Assembly: GCA_963824415.1 (NCBI GenBank)
Contig: CAWGPM010000015.1
Span: 1 to 64,000 of the forward strand
DNA from: JABDQA01 sp963824415
GTDB taxonomy: Bacteria; Desulfobacterota; Desulfobulbia; Desulfobulbales; Desulfocapsaceae
Reading direction: 5' to 3'
DNA length: 64,000 nt
In this document: positions 35,421 to 43,411 of the stretch, in pieces
Position numbering within the stretch: the first letter of the stretch is position 1
Layout: the number at the start of each line of letters is the position of its first letter
Program-made: the position numbers and the translations under genes
The notes under the pieces: generated by a model
What the model saw: only the letters and a program-made list of their open reading frames with translations
Databases searched by the model: none
What the model was told of the DNA's origin: nothing

Positions 35421-36419
35421 ATGGAAAATCGTGAGACCGATCGCATCCCGGGCCGTCGCCGTTCCGGATTCGGCTTTTACCTTGTTTTCGGACTGCTTCT
35501 TGTGGTGGTCGCCATTTCGGCGTTTGTCTTTTTTTTCTCACCCGAGTCAATCAGACAGCTGGGCAGTTCGTTATCTGGTCAAAATAACGGGCAGCAGACG
35601 AGTTCAGGCACTGGTCAAGGCGTCGGTTCCGCAGATTCAAGCGGCGCTTCATCTGGCACCGTGGAGCTATCTGATGTTGAGCTAAACGGCAGCCTTCCAG
35701 GTACGAGAGGGCAGATGGCAGGTACAGAGGGAGGACCCAGTCCCGATGAGTCGGCCGAGGACTCTCAGACCGAAGGCAGTTCGGAAACAGATTTGACGTC
35801 ATGCCACGGCCGGGCTGAGACTATCGAAAATTTTTTCAACACTCTCGACACCCGAGACTATATGCGTGCGTTCGAGTTGAACATTCCAAGCAGGGTCTAT
35901 TTCCCTCAATTGATTCAGAAATTGATAGACAACCCGCCGATCGTCACTGGAGAAACCGATGATCTTTTCACCATTTTACAGAACACGGCCCATTTCTTTC
36001 GCATCCTTGGCAAGAAAAACATCCTTCTGCTCAAGGGTATTCTTGATCGGGAGCGTGATACATTCGAACAGGTTCTTGCTGACTTTTACCTGCTCACCGA
36101 ACAGCCCGATTGTCTCCAGGATCGATTCAATCTGCGGATTGGTCAGCAGGAGTTGTATTCCTATGCCGGTTTTTTCCTCAATACGATGGGGGGGCGCCTC
36201 TATCTGTTTCGGCGTGATTCGATGTCGCGTATGGTAGTCAGTTACTATGCAATTCTGATCGTCGAGCAGGCCAATCGTGAAGCTCGAAACACCTATGGTA
36301 TCGAGATCAAGGATGCCATTGACAATCTCATCATTGAAATAGAATCGAGCAGGATCAAACTCAAAATGCGCTATGAATATCTCGATACCCTCTATGATCT
36401 CAAGGTGAAATACCAGTGA
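35421..36419 (+). CDS. membrane-anchored protein of unknown function
   Basis: This 332-residue protein has a basic N terminus, one membrane helix (about residues 17-38) and a low-complexity Ser/Gly/Gln/Glu linker (about 45-125). A helical C-terminal domain (about 130-332) follows, presumably periplasmic, with regularly spaced acidic and aromatic residues. The family is not recognised. Its last bases overlap the GTG of the aminopeptidase gene (GTGA), so the two are probably co-translated. The layout suggests a scaffold or sensor, but no catalytic motif is visible. Confidence 0.75.
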   Translation: MENRETDRIPGRRRSGFGFYLVFGLLLVVVAISAFVFFFSPESIRQLGSSLSGQNNGQQTSSGTGQGVGSADSSGASSGTVELSDVELNGSLPGTRGQMAGTEGGPSPDESAEDSQTEGSSETDLTSCHGRAETIENFFNTLDTRDYMRAFELNIPSRVYFPQLIQKLIDNPPIVTGETDDLFTILQNTAHFFRILGKKNILLLKGILDRERDTFEQVLADFYLLTEQPDCLQDRFNLRIGQQELYSYAGFFLNTMGGRLYLFRRDSMSRMVVSYYAILIVEQANREARNTYGIEIKDAIDNLIIEIESSRIKLKMRYEYLDTLYDLKVKYQ

Positions 36420-37762
36420 TTGAGCCGCAACATTTTAACGATTCGCTATTTTCATTTATCAGGCAATCTCCTACTGCGTTTCATGCTGCTGCAATCGTCC
36501 GTGATGCTTTACTTGCACACGGATTCGAACTGCTCGATGAGGGCGAGTCCTGGGAACTTAAACAACCAGGCGCCTATCTGGTGATCCGAAACGGCTCGCT
36601 GATAGCTTTCAGATGTGGCGAGGGATCTAAGCTGAGCGACGGTTTCAGAATAATTGGCGCCCATACTGACAGTCCGAGTCTACAACTCAAACCCCGCATT
36701 AAGGCAAAAAACAAAGGCTATTTCCAAATCGGCGTTGAGAAATATGGAGGGGCCCTGCTGCACACCTGGTTTGACCGCGAACTTTCGTTGGCCGGCAGCG
36801 TAGCTGCATTCGATAATCAAGGTGCGATCAAGACCTGCCTGCTCGATTTTAAAAAACCGCTTCTCTATATTCCCAGTCTGGCCATTCACCTCAACCGCGA
36901 GGCCAATGAAGAACTAAAGATCAATGTTCAAAACGAGATGGTTCCAGTACTGGCCCAGAATCGCATAAAAAGCGAGGAACAGTGGCAAGAACTGCTCATT
37001 GAAAAACTCAATGAGCTCTATCCAGAAACAGATTTTCAGTCCGTTATCGGCTTTGATCTGTTCTGCTACGACCCGAGTGGCCCTGCCTATTTCGGGGTGG
37101 CCGACGAATTTATTTCCGCGCCACGGCTTGACAATCTGCTGAGTTGTTTCATCGGCCTGCAGACTATGCTCGATCATGCCGAGGGTTCCTGTCAGCCAAA
37201 CACCATGCTGATTTTCACCAACCACGAGGAGATTGGCTCCACCTCAAGCAGCGGCGCCCTCGGTAATTTTGCTGATATGGTCCTCTCACGCATCTGTGCT
37301 GATCCAGACACTGCCGGACGCTGCCGTCATCACTCTTTTCTTCTATCGCTTGATAACGCCCACGCCACCCACCCGAATTTCTCCGAGAAGAGCGACCCCG
37401 ATCATCAGGTCGAACTCAACCGGGGGCCGGTCATCAAAATCAACAGCTCCCAGCGTTATTGCACCAATGCGCAGAGTGCGGCGCTCTTTAGGGTCATTTG
37501 CTCCGAGGCTGGGGTGGAGCACCAGAATTTCGTAATGCGCAGCGACATGGCCTGCGGTTCGACCATCGGTCCGCTGGCGACCGCTGGCCTTGGTCTGACC
37601 GGAGTCGACGTCGGCGCTCCAACCTGGGCTATGCATGCCATTCGAGATGTAACCGGGACACTGGATCCGGAGTTGCTCTACCGCAGTGCCAACCACTTTT
37701 TCAAGCGTGACAAGCTTCCCTCTATGGATATGTACATGAGCACTGGTGCTACTTTGTGGTAA
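36416..37762 (+). CDS. M18 family aspartyl aminopeptidase
   Basis: This 448-residue dimetal aminopeptidase releases N-terminal acidic residues from peptides. GAHTDSPSLQLKP, ADEFISAPRLDNL, TNHEEIGSTSSSGA and the C-terminal MHAIRD segment hold the metal ligands and active site of M18 (DAP/ApeB) enzymes. The GTG start overlaps the preceding unknown gene by four bases. Length is normal for the family. Confidence 0.92.
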   Translation: MIEPQHFNDSLFSFIRQSPTAFHAAAIVRDALLAHGFELLDEGESWELKQPGAYLVIRNGSLIAFRCGEGSKLSDGFRIIGAHTDSPSLQLKPRIKAKNKGYFQIGVEKYGGALLHTWFDRELSLAGSVAAFDNQGAIKTCLLDFKKPLLYIPSLAIHLNREANEELKINVQNEMVPVLAQNRIKSEEQWQELLIEKLNELYPETDFQSVIGFDLFCYDPSGPAYFGVADEFISAPRLDNLLSCFIGLQTMLDHAEGSCQPNTMLIFTNHEEIGSTSSSGALGNFADMVLSRICADPDTAGRCRHHSFLLSLDNAHATHPNFSEKSDPDHQVELNRGPVIKINSSQRYCTNAQSAALFRVICSEAGVEHQNFVMRSDMACGSTIGPLATAGLGLTGVDVGAPTWAMHAIRDVTGTLDPELLYRSANHFFKRDKLPSMDMYMSTGATLW

Positions 37763-37988
37763 TTGACTTTCTCCCCGGATTACGGTAGCAAATAAAGCAA
37801 TTGGCGGGACGCTCTTCTTGCAACGGGCGACCTGTTTTTATTAGTTTCCGGCTCTCATATTTGGCCGCTTCCCCTTGCTAATATGCCATGGCCCTTTCTC
37901 GTCTTTTTATGTTCGGATGTTGCTACAATTACATATATTTAGATCTTTGCTGTAGTTACCCATTAACATCTCAAGGAAAGGAGGAACC

Positions 37989-39332
37989 ATGAAAAAGGCT
38001 TTTATTGCTGGATTGGCCGGTATGGCCTGCGCCGCACTCATCGCATTCAATGCGTACGGTGAAGGAGGCCCGAAGCCTGAACCACCGGCCAAAGCGACCA
38101 CCATCGAAGAGCTGGCCGAGCGCTACGATTCGACAAGGTGTGCAGAATGTCATGAGGACATCTACGATGAATGGGAAAATTCGTTGCACTCCCACTCGAT
38201 ACTCGGCTCACCGAGAACGGCACCGACTATCATTACCGCCATCGAAAAAGGACTGAAGCTGTTCCCCTATTCCGGGGTTAAAAGTGACGAGGATGTAACC
38301 GTAGAACACCTGATGATATGCGCCAAGTGTCATCTCCCTCAGCTTGACGAAGCCACCGACGATGTCGCCCGGGAAATTGTGGCCACCATTAAAGGCTGGC
38401 AGCAGGCGTATAAAGATGGGGATGACGACAAGGCCGAGAAGCTGGAAAAAACCATTGCCAGCCTTAACATCGGTTGCATGGTCTGCCACAACAAAGTAGC
38501 CATTATCCACAAATGGGCCGACGGCTATCCTCAGCCGGACACCGTGTATGGCTCAAGTGAAGGCGAGCATGAAGACGAGGAGTTTGTCAACATGGCCGAA
38601 GCACCGGCCCTGGGCGAATCGATTTTCTGTGGCCAATGTCACGGCGTCGGCCCGAACTTCGAGCTCGAGCATCCGTCACAATGTGCGACCATTTATGGCA
38701 GCTATCTGTTTTCCTATGTAGCGCACGGGGGCAGCGAGTCGTGCCAGGAATGCCATATGGAGAAATCCGAGCTTGGCCATGACATGCAGTCCTACAAAGA
38801 CCAGGCTATGATCGATATGGCGCTCGATGTGAAGGTCGAAGGGCGCTCCATCTTCTGGCGCAAGAACAAGGCTGATGGCGTCGTACCCATCGGCATCATC
38901 GACGTATCCATGTACAACAAGGCGGGACATGCAATCCCGGACGGCTGACCGACTCCAAACCGGCTGGTCCTGGATGTGACCGCGAAAACAACTGATGATA
39001 CCGTCGTTTACAATGAACAGCGCATTTACATGCCGTTTCCCGGCAGATTCGGCCGTGGCAAGGAAATGGGCAGAGGCCCCTACGAAAAAAGCGGGCTGCT
39101 GCGTGAAACAAGCCTTGCTCCAGGTAAAACGACCCATGAAACCTTTGAAATCACCTATCCTTTCGAAGACAAAGAAAAGGATGGGGCCACCAGACGCGAG
39201 CTCCTCAACGATGAGCTCAACGTTACGGTAACAATCTGGTATGTTCCCTTCGGTGAATTCGACGGTACCGAAGTCGCTTTCTACGAAGAAGAGAAAACGC
39301 TCGATCTGAAAACCGAGTGGATCTGGCGATAG
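37989..39332 (+). CDS. selenoprotein: periplasmic pentaheme c-type cytochrome (Sec320)
   Basis: This 447-residue exported cytochrome has five CXXCH heme sites (residues 51-55, 111-115, 163-167, 214-218, 252-256) and a signal peptide ending near NAYG. An in-frame TGA at 38946-38948 encodes position 320 in GHAIPDGU-PTPNRLVL, a conserved-looking loop after the last heme. The frame continues 128 residues to the stop, giving a beta-rich C-terminal domain. A strong AGGAGG precedes the ATG. A hairpin begins 11 bases after the TGA, though its loop is less canonical than in the other two Sec genes. Sec may act at a catalytic site near a heme. The rhodanese selenoprotein gene follows after a terminator. 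Substrate is unknown. Confidence 0.78.
38960..38973 (+). promoter_or_regulatory. possible SECIS element for Sec320
   Basis: CCGG pairs with CTGG around the loop CTGGTC, starting 11 bases after the TGA. An overlapping alternative fold (38955-38973) has a GGCT apical loop. Both are short, so this is the weakest of the three candidates. Confidence 0.5.
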
Positions 39333-39367
39333 ACTAGGTTAACTACTTTTTTCTCTAAACCTTATCG

Positions 39368-39400
39368 AGCCCGCAGGCGCAATGCATGCGGGCTTTTTTA
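39368..39400 (+). terminator. rho-independent terminator after the cytochrome gene
   Basis: AGCCCGCA (39368-39375) pairs with TGCGGGCT (39387-39394) and is followed by a T tract. It lies 35 bases past the stop codon and separates the cytochrome and rhodanese transcripts. Confidence 0.85.
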
Positions 39401-39445
39401 TTTCCAGGTGTTTTGGGGTTGTCTGAGTTTTCCAAGAAAATTGGT

Positions 39446-39473
39446 TTGAAAAAATTTTAAAACCTATTACTAT
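39446..39473 (+). promoter_or_regulatory. candidate promoter of the rhodanese selenoprotein gene
   Basis: TTGAAA at 39446-39451 and TACTAT at 39468-39473 are 16 bases apart in an AT-rich region, about 135 bases before the ATG. Confidence 0.5.
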
Positions 39474-39607
39474 AGTTAGTTGTTTAATTAATTAGTTGAT
39501 TGATTAAGCTTTTGTGGTACTTGCTACCGCAGGACCTGCCGTTGAGCAGCCGAATAGCCCGCTCAATACCTCTCTGTGCTAAATAAATCAATTCAGGAGA
39601 CCGAGAC

Positions 39608-40948
39608 ATGAAGAGAACAAAGATCATCCGCTTTTTGCCACTTGCGTTGATGTGCGGCCTGCTGTTGGGTGGTTGCGCCCAGGACACCAGTTTGACCGCG
39701 ACCGCTCCGGCAAAACCTGCCATGGAGCAGAAAAAGGACCCCAACGTATTCACCGGGCCGATTATTGGCAGATCCAACAAGGCGAAGACCATCTCCATTA
39801 CTGTCGGCAGTGGTGATGCAGCCAAGACCATGATGGTCAGATTCGATGATAAGACTGAAGGATTAGACTTTGCCCAAAAAGGTGAAGCCGCAATTATCAA
39901 ATGGGAACAACGCGGCGACGATAAATTTGCCACGGTGATCAAACCAAAACTGGCTAAACTGCCCGAAGGCGTCACCGAAATCAAAACGGACGAACTCTAC
40001 AAACTTCTGCAGGATCACGTACCCATGACTCTGGCTGACGCCCGACCGGAGATGCGTTTTAACCAGGGCCATCTGCCCGGATCAATTTCCATTCCGGTGC
40101 CGATGCTCAAAGAAAAGAAGGCGGCGGTCCTGCCTAAAGACAAGGATAAACTGCTCATCTTTTACTGCGGTGGCTATACCTGAGGCATGTCGACAACAAA
40201 CGCCGGTCTGGCGAAGAAACTCGGCTACACCCAGGTACGCGCATATCTTGGCGGAGAGCCAGCGTGGAGTGAAGCAGGCCATCCCGTTTATGCCTCCAAT
40301 GACTTTGTGAAAACGGGCAATATCGTCCTGATCGATCTCCGTGAAGGCGATGCGCCATTAAATGGTCGAATACCCCGCTCAGTACCTATTTCCTATGAAC
40401 AACTTGAAAACCGGATCGACGATATTCCCAGGAATGCCCCGGTTGTTCTCTACAGCGACGACTATGAACAAGTGACCGATGCCTATGAGGACCTCAAAGA
40501 CGAGGGCTTCAAAACGGTTGCCATGGTCAAGGGTAATTATCAGGGCTGGCTAGCCTCTGGCGGTGCCACCGAATCAGGACCGATCTACACCACAGAGATA
40601 AGCTGGGTGAGAGAACTCGGCGTAGGAGAGGTCTCTGTCGAAGAGTTTCGCCAGGCGGTAATGGGTGAATTGCCCGACACTTTCGTGATAGACGCCCGCA
40701 CCAAGGAGGAAGTGGAGCAATTGGGAATATTCACCAACACGGTTAATATTCCGCTTGATGAAATTCCCAAACGGATGAATGAACTACCGAAGGACAAGCA
40801 AATCTTCGTCCATTGCTCCACCGGCGCCCGGGCCGATCTCGCTTATCGGGAACTGATCGAGAATGGTTTTGACGTCAAATTCCTGCTCCTCGATATCTCG
40901 GATGCTGAATGCGACTGTCCGATCATCATTCCGGCCAAAAAAAGCTAA
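39608..40948 (+). CDS. selenoprotein: lipoprotein with three rhodanese domains (Sec192)
   Basis: This 446-residue lipoprotein (lipobox LLLGGC, Cys23) has three rhodanese-like domains. Domain 1 (about 125-225) carries the active loop FYCGGYTU-G with Cys187 and Sec192, the latter from an in-frame TGA at 40181-40183. Domain 2 (about 230-320) has no active Cys (VVLYSDDYEQ). Domain 3 (about 340-435) has Cys403 in HCSTGAR. The frame is open across the TGA, and a GGTCT-loop hairpin follows. AGGAG precedes the ATG. It would transfer or reduce sulfane sulfur or selenium in the periplasm. Its neighbour is the Sec pentaheme cytochrome, recalling rhodanese-cytochrome gene sets in Geobacter electron conduits, but no porin gene is present. 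Strong terminator downstream. Confidence 0.85.
40201..40213 (+). promoter_or_regulatory. SECIS element for Sec192
   Basis: CGCC (40201-40204) pairs perfectly with GGCG (40210-40213) around the loop GGTCT, the same loop as in the Sec61 gene. It starts 17 bases after the TGA, within the range of bacterial SECIS elements. Confidence 0.68.
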
Positions 40949-40973
40949 GCTCCAACCCACCTCAACACAACCT

Positions 40974-41011
40974 GGGAACAGACGGTTAATCCGTCTGTTC
41001 CCTTTTTTTTT
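40974..41011 (+). terminator. rho-independent terminator after the rhodanese gene
   Basis: A perfect 12-bp stem (GGGAACAGACGG with CCGTCTGTTCCC), a five-base loop TTAAT and nine T residues lie 25 bases past the stop. Confidence 0.95.
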
Positions 41012-41064
41012 GTTTCACGGTAGATTAGCCCAACATCTTTTCTCAACCTAATGGACACCAGCAT

Positions 41065-42747
41065 ATGAGCACTGACGACCAGAAAATCATCTATTCGATG
41101 ATCAAGGTAAGTAAACGCTACGCTACCCGGACAATTCTCAAGGACATTTCCTTGTCTTACTTCTACGGGGCCAAGATCGGCGTCCTCGGACTCAACGGCT
41201 CAGGCAAATCCACCCTGCTGAGAATTCTGGCCGGTATCGACAACGAATTTGACGGACGCACAGTGCTGGCACCAGGCTTCACCATTGACTATCTGGAGCA
41301 GGAACCCCAACTCGATCCCGAAAGGACGGTAAAAGAGATCGTCGAAGAGGGCGTAGTTGAAACCATGAGACTTATCGCCCAGTTCAATGAAATTAATGAG
41401 CAGTTTGCCGAGCCGATGGATGATGAGCAAATGCAGGAACTCATCGAACGGCAAGCCGAGGTGCAGGACAAACTCGAGGCGTTGTCTGCCTGGGACATAG
41501 ACAGCCGGCTCGACATGGCCATGGATGCACTGCGCTGTCCTCCATCGGAAACTAAATGCGGGGTACTCTCGGGCGGTGAAAAACGCCGGGTGGCGCTGTG
41601 CAGGATTCTGCTGAAAAAGCCCGATATCCTGCTGCTCGACGAGCCCACCAATCATCTCGATGCCGAATCGGTTGCCTGGCTCGAGCGTCACCTGCAGGAT
41701 TACAACGGTACCGTGATAGCGGTCACCCATGACCGCTATTTCCTTGACAATGTGGCCGGCTGGATCCTCGAGCTCGACCGTGGAGTCGGCATACCGTGGA
41801 AAGGAAATTATTCTTCCTGGCTCGAACAGAAAGAAAAACGACTGGCCGTGGAGGAAAAACAGCACAGTGAGCGACGCAAGACCCTGCAGCGCGAACTCGA
41901 ATGGATACGAATGTCGCCTAAGGGTCGCCGATCAAAGTCTAAAGCGCGCATCAGCTCTTACGAGGACCTGCTCAATTCCTCAACCACAGAAAGAGCTCAT
42001 GATCTGGAAATATATATTCCACCGGGGCCGCGTCTCGGAAAAAAGGTAATCGAGGCGAATGGGGTCAAAAAATGTTTGAACGAGCGCGTTCTCTTTGAAG
42101 ACATGTCTTTTATCCTGCCGGCCGGCGGTATTGTCGGTGTCATCGGACCCAACGGCGCAGGTAAGTCAACGCTGTTTAAAATGATAACGGCAGATGAGTC
42201 GCCCGACGAAGGAACCATCGTACTTGGAGAAACCGTCAAGCTCTCCTATGTGGACCAGAGCCGCGAGACGCTCGAGCCGGAACAGACCATCTGGCAGGCC
42301 ATATCAGAGGGACAGGAGACAATCTGGCTGGGCACCCGGGAGATAAACAGCCGCGCCTATGTGGCGCGGTTCAATTTCTCGGGCAGTGACCAGCAGAAAA
42401 AAGTATCACAGATTTCAGGCGGGCAGCGAAACCGGGTGCATCTGGCCAAGATGCTCAAAGAAGGCGGTAATGTGTTGTTGCTCGACGAGCCCACCAACGA
42501 TCTTGATGTGAACACGCTCAGGGCCCTGGAAGAGGCTCTGGAAAACTATCCGGGCTGTGCGGTGGTGATCAGTCATGACCGCTGGTTCCTGGATCGAATT
42601 GCCACCCACATCCTGGCCTTTGAAGGAGACTCCAAAGTAGTCTGGTTCGAGGGCAACTACTCCGATTATGAAAAAGACCGCAAGCGCAGACTCGGGGCAG
42701 CAGCCGATCAACCACACCGGATCAAATACCGCCAGCTTACCAGATGA
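41065..42747 (+). CDS. ettA: EttA, ABC-F translational throttle ATPase
   Basis: This 560-residue ABC-F protein binds the ribosomal E site and gates early elongation in response to energy state. It has two ATP-binding cassettes: Walker A GLNGSGKST and GPNGAGKST, signatures LSGGEKRR and ISGGQRNR, and Walker B LLLDEPTNHLD and LLLDEPTNDLD. The linker WIRMSPKGRRSKSKARI and overall length match EttA better than Uup or YheS. It is monocistronic after the rhodanese terminator. Confidence 0.92.
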   Translation: MSTDDQKIIYSMIKVSKRYATRTILKDISLSYFYGAKIGVLGLNGSGKSTLLRILAGIDNEFDGRTVLAPGFTIDYLEQEPQLDPERTVKEIVEEGVVETMRLIAQFNEINEQFAEPMDDEQMQELIERQAEVQDKLEALSAWDIDSRLDMAMDALRCPPSETKCGVLSGGEKRRVALCRILLKKPDILLLDEPTNHLDAESVAWLERHLQDYNGTVIAVTHDRYFLDNVAGWILELDRGVGIPWKGNYSSWLEQKEKRLAVEEKQHSERRKTLQRELEWIRMSPKGRRSKSKARISSYEDLLNSSTTERAHDLEIYIPPGPRLGKKVIEANGVKKCLNERVLFEDMSFILPAGGIVGVIGPNGAGKSTLFKMITADESPDEGTIVLGETVKLSYVDQSRETLEPEQTIWQAISEGQETIWLGTREINSRAYVARFNFSGSDQQKKVSQISGGQRNRVHLAKMLKEGGNVLLLDEPTNDLDVNTLRALEEALENYPGCAVVISHDRWFLDRIATHILAFEGDSKVVWFEGNYSDYEKDRKRRLGAAADQPHRIKYRQLTR

Positions 42748-42775
42748 GAATTCTCAGCCAGCGCTGCTGAAAATC

Positions 42776-43411
42776 TCAGAAACTCAGCAGCGCTGGCCCA
42801 CTGATTTCCCCTTCGCGTATTACCTTGAGTTTTCCGTCCTCTATACCCACGACGGTGGAACAGCGGCTCTGGCCAAGTTCTCCGCCATCGACCACGAGAT
42901 CGATTTGATCCTGAAAAATTCGAATAATCTCATCTGCGGTCCTGGCCGGTTCACTGTTGCTGAAATTGGCACTCGTGGCGGTGATAGCACCTCCTGCATA
43001 TCTGCAAATCCGGGTTGCCAGTGGATTGGAAGATATCCTGATGCCGACGGTTTGACTGCCGGCGGTCAGCAGTTTGGGCAACACTTCTCTGGCGGGAAAA
43101 ACCAGGGTCAAGGGTCCCGGCCAGAAGGTTGCGATCAAGGGGTTGTAAAGTTCGGGAATATGGCTGATCAGCCGGGGCAGCGTGGTTGTCGAGTCAACAA
43201 GAAGGAGGACCGCTTTGGAGGGTGGGCGCCTCTTCAGAGTGAAGAGGCGCTCCAGTGCTGCATGGTTCCATGGGTCTACGGCCAGGCCATAGGAGGTCTC
43301 GGTGGGAATTGCAACGATCCCCCCTGCAGCGATCACCCCAGCGGCTGTGCTGCTGCAATCGGCCTGGTCGGCCCCGATTCGTCTACAAGGAGATATTCCT
43401 TGCCTTTTCAT
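42776..43411 (-). CDS. tsaC: threonylcarbamoyl-AMP synthase (Sua5/YciO/YrdC family)
   Basis: This 211-residue protein makes threonylcarbamoyl-AMP for the t6A modification at position 37 of ANN-decoding tRNAs. KRRPPSKAV (KRxxxK) and TATSANFS hold the substrate sites; IPTETSYGLAVDP is the family start. It is the short TsaC form, without the Sua5 extension. Its start lies inside the end of the purD-purE gene (29-base overlap), so it is probably co-translated. Confidence 0.9.
   Translation of the reverse strand: MKRQGISPCRRIGADQADCSSTAAGVIAAGGIVAIPTETSYGLAVDPWNHAALERLFTLKRRPPSKAVLLLVDSTTTLPRLISHIPELYNPLIATFWPGPLTLVFPAREVLPKLLTAGSQTVGIRISSNPLATRICRYAGGAITATSANFSNSEPARTADEIIRIFQDQIDLVVDGGELGQSRCSTVVGIEDGKLKVIREGEISGPALLSF

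Noticed and set aside
38976..39332. A separate small gene after the cytochrome TGA
   Set aside because: It is in the same frame as the cytochrome, has no ribosome site and lacks a sensible N terminus.
40187..40948. A separate rhodanese gene starting at ATG 40187
   Set aside because: The ATG is one codon after the TGA within the active loop of domain 1, so splitting would cut a rhodanese domain in half.
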